Position numbers and translations under genes: made by a program. DNA of 64,000 nt from Streptomyces griseoluteus (lineage in GTDB: Bacteria; Actinomycetota; Actinomycetes; Streptomycetales; Streptomycetaceae), in assembly GCA_000717735.1 (NCBI GenBank), contig JOBE01000016.1, forward strand, positions 59,725-123,724, written 5' to 3'. Below are positions 8,279 to 17,485 of this stretch, piece by piece (position 1 is the stretch's first letter; each line of letters opens with the position of its first letter). The notes beneath the pieces were generated by a model, which saw nothing but the letters and a program-made list of their open reading frames with translations, made no database searches and had not been told where the DNA came from.

Positions 8279-9484
8279 ATGGCCCGACTCGCCCAGACCG
8301 CCGGGCTCACGGACGTCCAGCAGGAGATCCTCAAGACCGTCCGGGAGTTCGTCGACAAGGAGATCATCCCGGTCGCGACCGAGCTGGAGCACCGTGACGA
8401 GTACCCCCAGCAGATCGTCGACGGGCTGAAGGAACTCGGTCTCTTCGGTCTGATGATCCCCGAGGAGTACGGCGGCCTGGGTGAGTCGCTGCTCACCTAC
8501 GCGCTGTGCGTGGAGGAGATCGCGCGTGGCTGGATGTCGGTCTCCGGCATCATCAACACGCACTTCATCGTGGCGTACATGCTGAAGCAGCACGGCACGC
8601 AGGAGCAGAAGGACTACTTCCTTCCGCGGATGGCGGCCGGCGAGACGCGTGGCGCGTTCTCGATGTCGGAGCCGGGTCTCGGCTCGGACGTGTCGGCCAT
8701 CACTTCGAAGGCGGTGAAGGACGGCGAGGAGTACGTCCTCAACGGCCAGAAGATGTGGCTGACGAACGGCGGAACGTCGTCGCTGGTCGCCGTTCTCGTC
8801 CGGAGTGACGAAGGACACCCGGAGGGCACGGCCCCCCACAAGTCGATGACCACCTTCCTCGTCGAGAAGGAGCCCGGCTTCGGAGAGGTCCGCCCCGGCC
8901 TCACCATCCCCGGGAAGATCGACAAGATGGGTTACAAGGGCGTCGACACCACCGAACTCATCATGGACGGACTGCGCATTCCGGCCAATCGGGTCCTCGG
9001 CGGCACCACCGGCCGAGGGTTTTACCAAATGATGGACGGCGTGGAGGTCGGCCGCGTGAACGTGGCGGCGCGTGGCTGCGGCGTCGCACAGCGTGCCTTC
9101 GAGCTGGGTGTCTCGTATGCCCAGCAGCGTCACACTTTCGGCAAGGCGATCGCCGAGCACCAGGCGATTCAGTTCAAGCTCGCCGAGATGGCTACCAAGG
9201 TCGAGGCCGCCCATGCCATGATGGTGAACGCAGCACGCAAAAAGGACTCCGGGGAACGAAACGACCTCGAAGCAGGGATGGCGAAGTACCTCGCCTCCGA
9301 ATACTGCAAGGAGGTCGTCGAGGACGCGTTCCGCATTCACGGCGGCTACGGGTTCTCGAAGGAGTACGAGATCGAGCGTCTCTACCGCGAGGCGCCGATG
9401 CTGCTCATCGGTGAAGGTACCGCCGAGATCCAGAAAATGATCATTGGTCGTCGGCTGCTCGAGGAGTACCGATTCCAGGGTTGA
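8279..9484 (+). CDS. mcd: Methylsuccinyl-CoA dehydrogenase (acyl-CoA dehydrogenase fold)
   Basis: 401-residue FAD-dependent acyl-CoA dehydrogenase. It has an N-terminal helical domain, the FAD/substrate signature AFSMSEPGLGSDVSAI near residue 128, and the C-terminal GEGTAEIQ segment holding the usual catalytic Glu near 380. As the last gene of the EMC operon it should oxidise (2S)-methylsuccinyl-CoA to mesaconyl-CoA. Some proteobacterial versions are about 550 residues with an extra N-terminal part; this form lacks it. The ATG at 8279 follows mch by two bases with GGAG upstream. Codon choice is slightly less GC-biased near 9000-9250 than in its neighbours. Confidence 0.9.
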   Translation: MARLAQTAGLTDVQQEILKTVREFVDKEIIPVATELEHRDEYPQQIVDGLKELGLFGLMIPEEYGGLGESLLTYALCVEEIARGWMSVSGIINTHFIVAYMLKQHGTQEQKDYFLPRMAAGETRGAFSMSEPGLGSDVSAITSKAVKDGEEYVLNGQKMWLTNGGTSSLVAVLVRSDEGHPEGTAPHKSMTTFLVEKEPGFGEVRPGLTIPGKIDKMGYKGVDTTELIMDGLRIPANRVLGGTTGRGFYQMMDGVEVGRVNVAARGCGVAQRAFELGVSYAQQRHTFGKAIAEHQAIQFKLAEMATKVEAAHAMMVNAARKKDSGERNDLEAGMAKYLASEYCKEVVEDAFRIHGGYGFSKEYEIERLYREAPMLLIGEGTAEIQKMIIGRRLLEEYRFQG

Positions 9485-9652
9485 TTGTCGGATTTGGGTC
9501 GATATGGCCGCGAAGAAGATCACACCCTGTGTTCGTCTTCCGGCCGTCGACTCGGTTCCTGGCTTACCCAGTTGCGCCCCGCAACCGATAGCATCGCGGG
9601 AAAGCCGCCGTCCCCGTTGCCAGTGCGGCATCATCCGCTACGAAGGTCATCC

Positions 9653-10309
9653 ATGCCCCACAGCCAAACCTCTGCACACCGCGACAGCCTCTCCGGCGTA
9701 CGCCTCGCGCGCGGAGCATCGCCGTGGCTTCTGCCGACCGTCGCCACCGCGGCGCTCAGCCTCGTGCGCGCGCGCAAGTCGAGGCGGGCCGCGGCCATCG
9801 CCGTGCCGACCACCGCTCTCGCGGCCGGCATGCTGTGGTTCTTCCGCGACCCCGAGCGTGAGATCGCTCAGGGCCGGGTCATCTCCCCCGCCGACGGAGT
9901 GGTGCAGAGCATCATGCCGTGGAAGGACGGACGGACCCGTGTCGCCATCTTCATGAGCCCGCTGAACGTCCACGTCAACCGCGCGCCGCTGGCCGGCACG
10001 GTGACGTCCGTGGAGCACATCCCCGGTGGGTTCGTCCCGGCGTTCAACAAGGAGAGCGAGAACAACGAGCGCGTTGTCTGGCACTTCGACACCGAGCTCG
10101 GCGACATCGAGATGATCCAGATCGCGGGCGCCGTCGCCCGGCGCATCGTGCCGTACATCCCGCAGGGGACGAAGGTCGAGCAGGGTGACCGGATCGGTCT
10201 CATCCGCTTCGGCTCACGCGTCGACATCTACCTCCCCGAGGGTGTCGACGTCGACGTCGAGGTCGGCCAGGTCACCACAGCGGGGGTGACTCGCATTGAC
10301 CGTGATTGA
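9653..10309 (+). CDS. psd: Phosphatidylserine decarboxylase proenzyme
   Basis: 218-residue short-type decarboxylase that makes phosphatidylethanolamine from phosphatidylserine at the membrane. The N-terminal half has a hydrophobic segment (about 20-60), SPLNVHVNRAP lies near residue 102, and the self-cleavage site RFGSR is near 183, where cleavage between Gly and Ser yields the pyruvoyl group. Its end overlaps pssA by 14 bp, so the two steps of phosphatidylethanolamine synthesis are translationally coupled. About 170 bp separate it from mcd; that gap holds a TAGCAT -10-like hexamer (9589-9594) but no gene. Confidence 0.93.
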   Translation: MPHSQTSAHRDSLSGVRLARGASPWLLPTVATAALSLVRARKSRRAAAIAVPTTALAAGMLWFFRDPEREIAQGRVISPADGVVQSIMPWKDGRTRVAIFMSPLNVHVNRAPLAGTVTSVEHIPGGFVPAFNKESENNERVVWHFDTELGDIEMIQIAGAVARRIVPYIPQGTKVEQGDRIGLIRFGSRVDIYLPEGVDVDVEVGQVTTAGVTRIDRD

Positions 10310-11168
10310 TCCCGACACACGTGCCGCCGACTGGGTCGCCGGCACGGATCCGGAGGCGGCCGACGAGGCCGAGGAGATGCCGTTGTCGCTGAGGCTGTCC
10401 ATAGCGGACGCCCTCACGCTCGGTAACGCCACGTGTGGATTCATGGCGGTGTACTTCACCACCACCGGAATCCTCATCCCGCACCTCACGGGCAGCACCG
10501 AGACCGGCATGGCGCGCAACAGCGCCGCCACCGCCGTGATCCTGATGCTGGCCGCGGCGATCTTCGACCTCTTCGACGGCATCGTGGCGCGCAAGCTGCG
10601 CTCGTCGCCGATGGGCGCCGAGCTCGACAACCTCTCGGACCTGATCAGCTTCGGTCTGGCCCCGGCCTACTTCGTCCTCGTGTACGGAATGGTCACGCCC
10701 GGCGCGCAGCAGAAGGTCTCGGCGGTCGCCGCGATCGTGGTGCTCCTCGCCGTGGTGCTGAGGCTGGCGAGATTCTCCTGCGTGACCATGAAGGACGGCA
10801 TGTTCCAGGGCATGCCGAGCCCCTTCGGCGCGCTGACGGTGGTCTCGATCGTGCTCCTCGAGCTGCCGTTCATCCCGACGCTGCTCGCGATCATCGGGGT
10901 GGCCTGGCTGATGGTGAGCCGGGTCGAGTACCCCAAGCCGCGGGGCATCCTCGCGGTGGCGATGCTCAGCTGGATCGTCGGCGCGATGGGCATGCTGGCG
11001 GCCTGGGCGTTCGACGCCCCGGGCGGCGCGTTCCTGCTCCAGGCAGGCTGCGCGCTCCAGGTGGTGATGGGCGCCGTGATCCCCCTCTTCGCGACGGCCC
11101 GCCGGGTGAACACCTTCCGCGGCAACCGGCGTGAGAGCCGGGAGGCGCGGGCGGCACAGCTGCCGTAG
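10296..11168 (+). CDS. pssA: CDP-diacylglycerol-serine O-phosphatidyltransferase
   Basis: 290-residue integral membrane CDP-alcohol phosphatidyltransferase. The family motif D-x2-DG-x2-AR-x8-G-x3-D-x3-D is complete (FDLFDGIVARK near residue 90, then GAELDNLSD). It forms phosphatidylserine from CDP-diacylglycerol and serine, the substrate of the overlapping psd gene. About eight hydrophobic segments are visible. The start is a TTG at 10296 with a GGGGGTG ribosome site inside the psd coding end. Confidence 0.9.
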   Translation: MTVIDPDTRAADWVAGTDPEAADEAEEMPLSLRLSIADALTLGNATCGFMAVYFTTTGILIPHLTGSTETGMARNSAATAVILMLAAAIFDLFDGIVARKLRSSPMGAELDNLSDLISFGLAPAYFVLVYGMVTPGAQQKVSAVAAIVVLLAVVLRLARFSCVTMKDGMFQGMPSPFGALTVVSIVLLELPFIPTLLAIIGVAWLMVSRVEYPKPRGILAVAMLSWIVGAMGMLAAWAFDAPGGAFLLQAGCALQVVMGAVIPLFATARRVNTFRGNRRESREARAAQLP

Positions 11169-11182
11169 CGGATTCCGCTGTA

Positions 11183-11224
11183 CGAAAGGGCCTGGGAGGC
11201 GATATCGCCTCCCAGGCCCTTTCG
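11183..11224. terminator. Perfect 42-bp palindromic terminator
   Basis: The whole interval is self-complementary (21-bp arms, no spacer), with A-rich and T-rich edges on each side. It lies between the converging pssA and acetyltransferase genes and can terminate both strands. Confidence 0.9.
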
Positions 11225-11239
11225 CGTGCGCGAGGGGCC

Positions 11240-12262
11240 CTACCCGAGGCGCTTGTAGTACAGCGTGGTGGGGCGCAGCGTGCCGGCCGGGTCGGCGGCG
11301 AAGTCGGGGATCGTCCCGGCGGCCGTCCAGCCCGCCGCCCGGTAGAGGCGCTCGGCGGGGCTGTCGGTCTGGGTGTCCAGGACGAGCAGGGTGAGACCGG
11401 TGGCGGCGGCGTGCGCCTCGGCCGTGGCGAGCAGCCGGCGGCCGAGGCCCCGGCCGCGGGCCGAGCGGTGCACGAGGAGCCGGGCGATCTCGCCGCGGTG
11501 GCGGCCGTTGGCGGTGCCGGTACGGGCGAGGGTGACGACGCCGGCCAGGCCGCCGTCCGGGGCATGGGCGGCCCAGACGTCCCGTACGCCCGCCGCGGCC
11601 TCCTCGGCGACGTCCGACCACCAGGCGGCCCCCTCGGCGGCCTCCAGGGGTGCCAGGAAGCCGACGGAGGCGCCGCCGTCCACGGCGTCCACGAGGAGCG
11701 CGGCGAGACCGGCCCCCGCGTGGGCGCGTACGGCGTCGGGGGTGAGGCGCTCGATACGGTCACCCTCGCCGGCCCTGGCGAGCGGCTTCTCCAGGCAGAC
11801 CAGCTCCGGCCGCTCGTCCCACGAGTCGACGGCCTCGAAGCCGAGAGCGCGGTAGAGGGCGAGCGGCTCCTCCCGCCAGGACCACACGGTGAGGCGGGCG
11901 GCGGGCGCCCCCGAGGTGGCGGCGCGGCGCAGGGCCTCGGTCATGAGGGCCTTGGCGAGGCCCTTGCGGCGGGCGTGGGGCTCGACCCAGAGCCGCTTGA
12001 TCTCCGGTGCGCCGCCCTCCCCGGCCGCCTTGAGGACGACGCAGCCCGAGGGGTCCTCGTCACCGGGTGCGGTGACGAGGAGGACGGTGTCGGCGGCGAA
12101 GGCGGTCGCCGGGTCCTCGGCCTCGCCGCGGTATACGGCCGGGAGGTCGGCGACCGCCCCCACCGCCGCGCCCTTCTCGGCCTGGTTGGCCAGGTGGTAG
12201 GCGGCGAGGAGGGCGGGGAGCTGCGGGTGGGAGCGGTTCTCCTCGATACGTGCATAGGTCAT
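11240..12262 (-). CDS. Tandem-GNAT N-acetyltransferase
   Basis: 340 residues carrying two GNAT acetyltransferase domains. The first (about 1-165) has the acetyl-CoA loop ARRKGLAKALM; the second (about 190-340) has SARGRGLGRRLL. Between them is a short linker rich in acidic residues. Both loops look intact, so both domains may bind acetyl-CoA. The substrate is unknown. The gene stands alone, converging on pssA and separated from the transporter operon behind it by a strong hairpin. The start at 12262 is the first ATG giving domain-like sequence; the frame stays open upstream only as a shadow of the transporter gene. Confidence 0.8.
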   Translation of the reverse strand: MTYARIEENRSHPQLPALLAAYHLANQAEKGAAVGAVADLPAVYRGEAEDPATAFAADTVLLVTAPGDEDPSGCVVLKAAGEGGAPEIKRLWVEPHARRKGLAKALMTEALRRAATSGAPAARLTVWSWREEPLALYRALGFEAVDSWDERPELVCLEKPLARAGEGDRIERLTPDAVRAHAGAGLAALLVDAVDGGASVGFLAPLEAAEGAAWWSDVAEEAAAGVRDVWAAHAPDGGLAGVVTLARTGTANGRHRGEIARLLVHRSARGRGLGRRLLATAEAHAAATGLTLLVLDTQTDSPAERLYRAAGWTAAGTIPDFAADPAGTLRPTTLYYKRLG

Positions 12263-12304
12263 GGACCAGAGCTTCACATTCCGATGTTTCGGCGAGGTGA
12301 AGCC

Positions 12305-12355
12305 GACGCCCCGCGCCCCGCGGACTCCTCGCGGAGGTCCCGGGCGCGGGGCGTC
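12305..12355 (-). terminator. Terminator of the liv-type operon
   Basis: Fourteen-base arms (12305-12318 and 12342-12355), with a smaller GC hairpin in the loop, lie immediately 3' of the binding-protein gene on the minus strand. Confidence 0.75.
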
Positions 12356-12360
12356 ACCGC

Positions 12361-13626
12361 TCACGGGGTGTAGGACTTCGCCGCGTCCGAGACGAAGGGC
12401 GGGCGGACCGTGCGCATGCCGCCGGGGACGGACTTGTCCGGCTGGATGATGACCGACTCGCGGGACGACGGGGCCTTCGGGTCGCCGAGGTCGTGGCTCA
12501 TGCCGAAGCCGGCGTCGTGGGCCGTCAGCGTGAGGAGCGCCTTGCCGACGCCCTCGCGGGTGAGGTCCTTCTCCGCGCAGGCCTTCTTCAGGGCCTCGCC
12601 GAAGACGCTCGCCGCGGTCCAGCCGGCGACGATGCCGTTGTCGAGGGTGTCGCTCGGGTAGGCGGCCTTGTAGTCGGCGACCAGCTTCTTCGCGGTCGGG
12701 GTGTCCGCGCCGATGGGAAGGCTCGGGGAGGCGAACCAGTACATCTTCTCCAGGGCGGGACCGGCCTGGGTGCCGAGGAGCTGCGGGGCGAAGGCGGAGT
12801 TGTTGCCGACCACCGGCACCTTGAGGCCGGTGGCGGCGGCGACCCCGACGAGGGAGGCGGCCTGGCGCGGGCCCGCGCTGATGACGATGGCCTTGACCCC
12901 GGCCTGCTTGAGGGCCGCGACCTGCGCCGACATGTCGTTGTCGGTGGGCTTGATCTTCTGTTCGACGACGGTGAGACCGGCCTCCTCCGCCGCGTACTTG
13001 GAGCCCTTGAGGGCGTTCTCCCCGTAGTCGCCCTCGAAGTAGACGTGGCCGAGCTTGTCGCCCGGCTTCAGGCCCTTCTCCTTCACCAGGAAGTCGACGG
13101 CGTTGATCGTCTCGACGTCGTACGTGGCACCCAGGACGCGGATGTACGGGGAGCCGAGCAGCGAGGCCGACCAGGCCTGCGGGAGGACGAGTCCCTTGTC
13201 CTTGCCGTCGACCAGGGGCTTGACGGCGGCGACGAACGGGGAGCCGATGAACTGGGCGTAGCCGACGACCTTCGGCTCCAGCTCGGTGTAGGCGGCGAGC
13301 GCCTTCTGCGGGTCGTAGCCGTGGTCGCGGACCGTGAGCTCCAGCTGCCGGCCGCAGATGCCGCCGGCGGCGTTGACCTGCTTCACGTACAGCTGCTGGG
13401 CCTGGGTGACGCTCTTGCCGAGGGTCGCGTACACGCCGGTCATGTCGGTGAGCGCGCCGAGCGAGATCGCCTTGTCGGTGACGCCCTCGCCGGTCTTCAC
13501 CCCACCCGCGTCGGTCTGCTTGCCGTCGCCGGTCTTGGCCTTGGAGCTGCATCCGGCGGCGGTGAGGGCGACCAGTGCGGCGAGCGCGGCGGCCAGGCCC
13601 CGCGCGGCCTGTCGTCTGTGGGTCAT
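12361..13626 (-). CDS. Branched-chain amino-acid type ABC substrate-binding lipoprotein
   Basis: 421 residues with a lipoprotein signal peptide (lipobox ALTAAGC, Cys near residue 25). The mature part is a periplasmic-binding fold of the LivJ/type-I class, beginning with ISLGALTDMTGVYATLG. It captures the ligand outside the membrane for the LivHMGF-like complex encoded by the overlapping genes. The ligand cannot be read from sequence: branched-chain amino acids are classical, but amides, urea or aromatic acids are known for relatives. It is the last gene of the operon and overlaps the livM stop/start by four bases. Confidence 0.9.
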   Translation of the reverse strand: MTHRRQAARGLAAALAALVALTAAGCSSKAKTGDGKQTDAGGVKTGEGVTDKAISLGALTDMTGVYATLGKSVTQAQQLYVKQVNAAGGICGRQLELTVRDHGYDPQKALAAYTELEPKVVGYAQFIGSPFVAAVKPLVDGKDKGLVLPQAWSASLLGSPYIRVLGATYDVETINAVDFLVKEKGLKPGDKLGHVYFEGDYGENALKGSKYAAEEAGLTVVEQKIKPTDNDMSAQVAALKQAGVKAIVISAGPRQAASLVGVAAATGLKVPVVGNNSAFAPQLLGTQAGPALEKMYWFASPSLPIGADTPTAKKLVADYKAAYPSDTLDNGIVAGWTAASVFGEALKKACAEKDLTREGVGKALLTLTAHDAGFGMSHDLGDPKAPSSRESVIIQPDKSVPGGMRTVRPPFVSDAAKSYTP

Positions 13627-14774
13627 CGTGGCTCCCCTGAGGGTTCGGTGGAAGAGGTGTCGGGCGGAGTGGGGGTGGTGGACGGGGGCGTGTCGGGTGT
13701 GGGGTTCTTGGGTCTGCCGGGCCTTCGGGCAGCGAGCCGGGCCAGGCCTCCGGGCAGGAACAGCACCACCGCGACGACGGCGGCGCCGTACAGGTAGCGG
13801 GATGCCTCGCCCGGTGCGATGCCGCCCGTTCCCGGGGCGGAGACCAGCGGGAGCGCCTCGCTGTACCGGTTGAGGAACTGCGGCAGGAGGGAGACGAAGA
13901 CGCCTCCGGCCACGGCTCCGGCGACCGAGCCGAGACCGCCGATGACGATCATGGCCAGGTATTCGAGGGAGAGCGCCATGCCGAAGTACTCGGGCACCGT
14001 GCGCTGGAAGACCAGGGCGAGCAGGACGCCCGCGAGGCCGGCGTACATGGAGGACAGGACGAAGACGGCGGCGCGGTACCGGGCCACCGGGATGCCCATC
14101 ACTCCCGCGGCGATCCGGTGGTCCCGGATGGCGTTCATCGCGCGCCCGGGACGGCCCCTGAGCACACCGCGGGCGAAGACGACCCCGCCGAGGAGCAGCA
14201 CGAGTCCGAGGTACCAGAGCTTCTCGACCGCGCCGAAGGGCACCTGGGCGACGAGGAGTTCGGTGTCGTCGAAGGTGAGGCCGAAGAGGCTGAGCGGCGG
14301 GACGGCACGGCCGTTGTAGCCGCCGGTGAGGTCGTGGGCGTTGAAGAGCACGTGCTGCCCGATGAAGATCAGCGCGAGGGTGGCGATGCCGAGGTACGCG
14401 CCGCGCAGCCGGCCCGCGATGGGGCTGAACACCCCGCCGGCCAGACCCGAGAGGGCGACCGCGAGGACGGCGGCGAGCCAGCCGGGCAGGCCGAGTCCGG
14501 CGAGCCCGTCGGTGCCGTCTCCGGCGAAGAGGCAGTAGCCGTAGGCGCCGACGGCGAGGAAGAAGGCGTGTCCCATGGAGAGCTGTCCGGTGGCGCCGGT
14601 CAGCAGGTTGATGCCGATGGCGCCGATGGCGGCGGCCATCGCGAACAGGCCCGCCTGGAGCCAGAAGCGGTCCAGGTAGAACGGGAGGACGACGAGGACG
14701 AGGGCGGCGGCGGCCCACCCGTACACCGCGGGGGTGCGGACCCGCAGGCCGCTCCGGGCGAGGGTCTCAGACAC
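13623..14774 (-). CDS. livM: ABC permease, LivM type
   Basis: 383-residue permease of the branched-chain amino-acid family with about nine or ten membrane segments. The characteristic ATGQLSMGHAFFLAVGAY segment is near residue 60. The last ~45 residues are a Pro/Thr-rich cytoplasmic tail that is longer than usual. The start is GTG at 14774, overlapping livH by 8 bp. Confidence 0.88.
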   Translation of the reverse strand: MSETLARSGLRVRTPAVYGWAAAALVLVVLPFYLDRFWLQAGLFAMAAAIGAIGINLLTGATGQLSMGHAFFLAVGAYGYCLFAGDGTDGLAGLGLPGWLAAVLAVALSGLAGGVFSPIAGRLRGAYLGIATLALIFIGQHVLFNAHDLTGGYNGRAVPPLSLFGLTFDDTELLVAQVPFGAVEKLWYLGLVLLLGGVVFARGVLRGRPGRAMNAIRDHRIAAGVMGIPVARYRAAVFVLSSMYAGLAGVLLALVFQRTVPEYFGMALSLEYLAMIVIGGLGSVAGAVAGGVFVSLLPQFLNRYSEALPLVSAPGTGGIAPGEASRYLYGAAVVAVVLFLPGGLARLAARRPGRPKNPTPDTPPSTTPTPPDTSSTEPSGEPR

Positions 14775-15657
14775 GGGCCAGCTCCTTCGTGCCGAAGAGT
14801 CCGGCCGGGCGGATCAGGAGCACCGCGACCATGACGAGATAGGGGGCCAGGTCGCCGATGCCCCGGCCGAGGAACGCCAGGTCGCTCTGGTAGCCGGTGG
14901 CGAGGGACTCGGTGACGCCGACGAGGAGGCCGCCGACGAGGGCGCCCGTGGTGGAGTCGAGGCCGCCGAGGATGGCGGCGGGGAACGCCTTGAGGGCGGC
15001 GAGCGAGGTGCCGCGTTCGAGCCCCGGCGTCGGGAAGACGGTGAGGAAGAGCGCGGCGACGGCGGCGAGACCGCCGGCGACCGCCCAGGCGCCGAGCGAG
15101 ACCCGGCCGAGCCGGATGCCCATGAGGGCGGCGGTCTCCTGGTTCTCGGCGGCGGCCCGCATGGCGACGCCCCAGGAGGTGTACCGGAAGGCCACCAGGA
15201 AGGCGGTGATGAGGAGGGCCGCGGCGAGCAGGGCGGCGATCCGGGTCTCCGCGATGGTCACCGGGCCCACGGTGACGACGGCGTCGCCCCAGGGGTCGCC
15301 GAGGGCGAGGATGTCGGTGCCGATCCGGCGGGTCAGCTCGGTGGCGAGCAGGATGTCGACGCCGATGGTGACGATGGCGAGGACGCTGTGGTCGCCGCCC
15401 CGGTGGCGGCGCATGACGAAGAACTCGACGGCCGCGCCGACCACCGCGGCGCCCGCGATGCCGGCGAGCAGGGCTGGCCAGAAGCCGATCTCGTCGTGGA
15501 GCACGGCGGTGACGTAGCCGCCCGCCAGGAGGAGGGAGGCGTGGGCGAAGTTGACGACCTCGGTGGCGCGGAAGATGACCACGAAGCCGAGGGCGATGAG
15601 GGCGTAGATCGAGCCCAGTGAGATGCCGTTGATCAGGAACTCGGCGAACGTGCTCAC
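14767..15657 (-). CDS. livH: ABC permease, LivH type
   Basis: 296-residue integral membrane permease pairing with LivM. It starts with the LivH-like GISLGSIYALIALGFV and contains NFAHASLLLAGGY near residue 37. About eight transmembrane segments are visible. The GTG start at 15657 overlaps the end of the upstream ATPase gene by 4 bp. Confidence 0.9.
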   Translation of the reverse strand: MSTFAEFLINGISLGSIYALIALGFVVIFRATEVVNFAHASLLLAGGYVTAVLHDEIGFWPALLAGIAGAAVVGAAVEFFVMRRHRGGDHSVLAIVTIGVDILLATELTRRIGTDILALGDPWGDAVVTVGPVTIAETRIAALLAAALLITAFLVAFRYTSWGVAMRAAAENQETAALMGIRLGRVSLGAWAVAGGLAAVAALFLTVFPTPGLERGTSLAALKAFPAAILGGLDSTTGALVGGLLVGVTESLATGYQSDLAFLGRGIGDLAPYLVMVAVLLIRPAGLFGTKELARV

Positions 15658-16463
15658 GCGGCGGACTCCTCTCCGAGGTAGGCGCGGACGACCGCCGGGT
15701 CGTTCTGGACGTCGGCGGGGACCCCGTCGGCGATCCGGCGGCCGAAGTCGAGGACGGTGACGGAGTCGGCGAGCCGCATCACCAGGCCCATGTCGTGCTC
15801 GACGAGCAGGACAGAGATGCCGAGGCTGTCGCGGACGCCCGCGATGACGGCGGCGGTACGGACCCGCTCGTCGGCGGTCATTCCGGCGACGGGCTCGTCG
15901 AGCAGCAGCAGTTTCGGCTCCATGCAGAGGGCGCGGGCGAGTTCGGCGAGCTTCTGCTGTCCGTACGGGAGGGAGCCCGCGGGCTGCGCGAGCTGCTTCT
16001 CCAGGCCGACGAAGGCGGCGATCTCCCGGACCCTGGCGCGGTGACGCGCCTCCTCGCGGGCGGCGGAAGGGAGCCGGAGTCCCGCGGCGACGAAGCCGGT
16101 ACGGGTCAGCCGGTGGCGGCCGAGCATCAGGCTGTCCTCGACGCTGGCGCGCGGCGGCAGGGCCAGGTTCTGGAAGATCCGGCCGACGCCGAGGTCCGCG
16201 ATCCGGTGTGGGGGCAGCGCCGTCAGCTCGTGCGGGCCGAACCGGACGGAGCCCTCGGTGGCCCGGTAGACACCCGAGAGCACGTTGAAGCAGGTGGACT
16301 TGCCGGCGCCGTTGGGCCCGATGAGGGCGTGCACGGTGCCGGGCCGGACGGTGAACCCGACGCCGTCGAGGGCGGTGAGTCCCGCGAAGCGGACGGTCAG
16401 GCCCTCGACGACGAGGGCGGGGACCCCGGGGGCGGCCGCGGGGGTGGCCGGTGTGTCGGTCAT
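15654..16463 (-). CDS. livG: ABC ATPase, LivG type
   Basis: 269-residue nucleotide-binding subunit. Walker A is GPNGAGKSTC (about 52), the signature is the LivG-type variant LPYGQQKLAELA rather than LSGGQ, and Walker B is LLLLDEPVAGM. The C-terminal LVEHDMGLVM and the extra helical C-terminus are typical of LivG. It energises the LivH/LivM pair together with LivF. Confidence 0.92.
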   Translation of the reverse strand: MTDTPATPAAAPGVPALVVEGLTVRFAGLTALDGVGFTVRPGTVHALIGPNGAGKSTCFNVLSGVYRATEGSVRFGPHELTALPPHRIADLGVGRIFQNLALPPRASVEDSLMLGRHRLTRTGFVAAGLRLPSAAREEARHRARVREIAAFVGLEKQLAQPAGSLPYGQQKLAELARALCMEPKLLLLDEPVAGMTADERVRTAAVIAGVRDSLGISVLLVEHDMGLVMRLADSVTVLDFGRRIADGVPADVQNDPAVVRAYLGEESAA

Positions 16464-17278
16464 CGGGTCTCCTCCCAGCGGGACAGGACCGGGTGCGTGG
16501 CGCGGGCGCGGTCCGCGTCGGCGGCGGCGTCCTCGTCGACCACGCCCAGATAGCGGCGGCGGACCTCGTCGGAGGCGGCGAGTTCGTCGGCGGGACCGGA
16601 CAGGGTGACCTCGCCGACCTCCAGGACGTACGCCCGGGAGGCGAGCCGCAGCGCGAGCGCGGCGTTCTGCTCGACGAGGAGGACCGCCGTGCCCTGGGCG
16701 TTGATCTCCCGGACCGCGTCGGCGATCCGGGCCGCCATCAGGGGGGCCAGGCCGAGGGACGGCTCGTCCAGGAGCAGCAGGCCCGGGGCGGCCATCAGTG
16801 CCCGGCCGACGGCCAGCATCTGCTGCTCGCCGCCGGAGAGCAGCCCGGCCTGCTGGCGTGCGCGGTCCGCGAGGACCGGGAACAGCTCGTGGACGCGGCG
16901 GAGGGCGGCGGCCTTCGACGCCCGGCTGCCGCGCCTGCCGAGCGCGCCGGCGCGCAGGTTGTCCTCGACCGTCATCCGGGCGAAGACCTGGCGGCCCTCG
17001 GGCACCTGGGAGACGCCGGCCGCGACGACCCGGTCCGGCGGCAGTCCGTCGAGCGGTCGGCCGTCGCGGCTCACCGTGCCGGACACCACGGCGCCGCCGT
17101 GGAACCGCAGGGTGCGCGAGACCGCCCTCAGCAGCGTCGATTTGCCGGCCCCGTTGCCGCCCAGGACGGTGACGACGGCGCCCGCCGGTACGGTCAGCGA
17201 CACCTTCCGCAGTGCGCGTACCGGTCCGTATCCCGCCGTCAGGTCCGTCACCTGGAGAGCGGGTGCGGTACCTCCCAT
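16460..17278 (-). CDS. livF: ABC ATPase, LivF type
   Basis: 272-residue second ATPase and first gene of the five-gene transporter operon (livF-livG-livH-livM-binding protein), all joined by 4-8 bp overlaps. Walker A is GGNGAGKSTLL (about 40), the signature is LSGGEQQMLAVGRAL, and Walker B is LLLLDEPSLGL. The ATG at 17278 has a GGGGAAAGGGG ribosome site. The operon runs divergently from a PucR-type regulator 200 bp away, which probably controls it. Confidence 0.9.
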   Translation of the reverse strand: MGGTAPALQVTDLTAGYGPVRALRKVSLTVPAGAVVTVLGGNGAGKSTLLRAVSRTLRFHGGAVVSGTVSRDGRPLDGLPPDRVVAAGVSQVPEGRQVFARMTVEDNLRAGALGRRGSRASKAAALRRVHELFPVLADRARQQAGLLSGGEQQMLAVGRALMAAPGLLLLDEPSLGLAPLMAARIADAVREINAQGTAVLLVEQNAALALRLASRAYVLEVGEVTLSGPADELAASDEVRRRYLGVVDEDAAADADRARATHPVLSRWEETR

Positions 17279-17418
17279 GGTTCCCCTTTCCCCGGCCGGC
17301 CTGCTATTTGGCGTTTTCTCGGCCGCTTCAGTGGCGCTCACCCCAACACCGCTGCGGACCGCGCGTCCACGTCCCGAGGCCGAAACGCTGCCGGTGACCA
17401 GCGGGCGCGGCGGCGGGC

Positions 17419-17432
17419 TGTGCATGCGCACA
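17419..17432. promoter_or_regulatory. Inverted repeat in the livF/pucR divergent promoter region
   Basis: TGTGC-n4-GCACA is followed at once by a second GTGCGCG element. It lies in the 207-bp gap between the divergent genes, about 50 bp from the regulator start. It is a weak candidate operator for the PucR-like protein. Confidence 0.3.
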
Positions 17433-17485
17433 ACAGTGCGCGTCAGGGCTGTGCGGAAGGGGCCGGAGCGGTGGATCCTCCCGGC

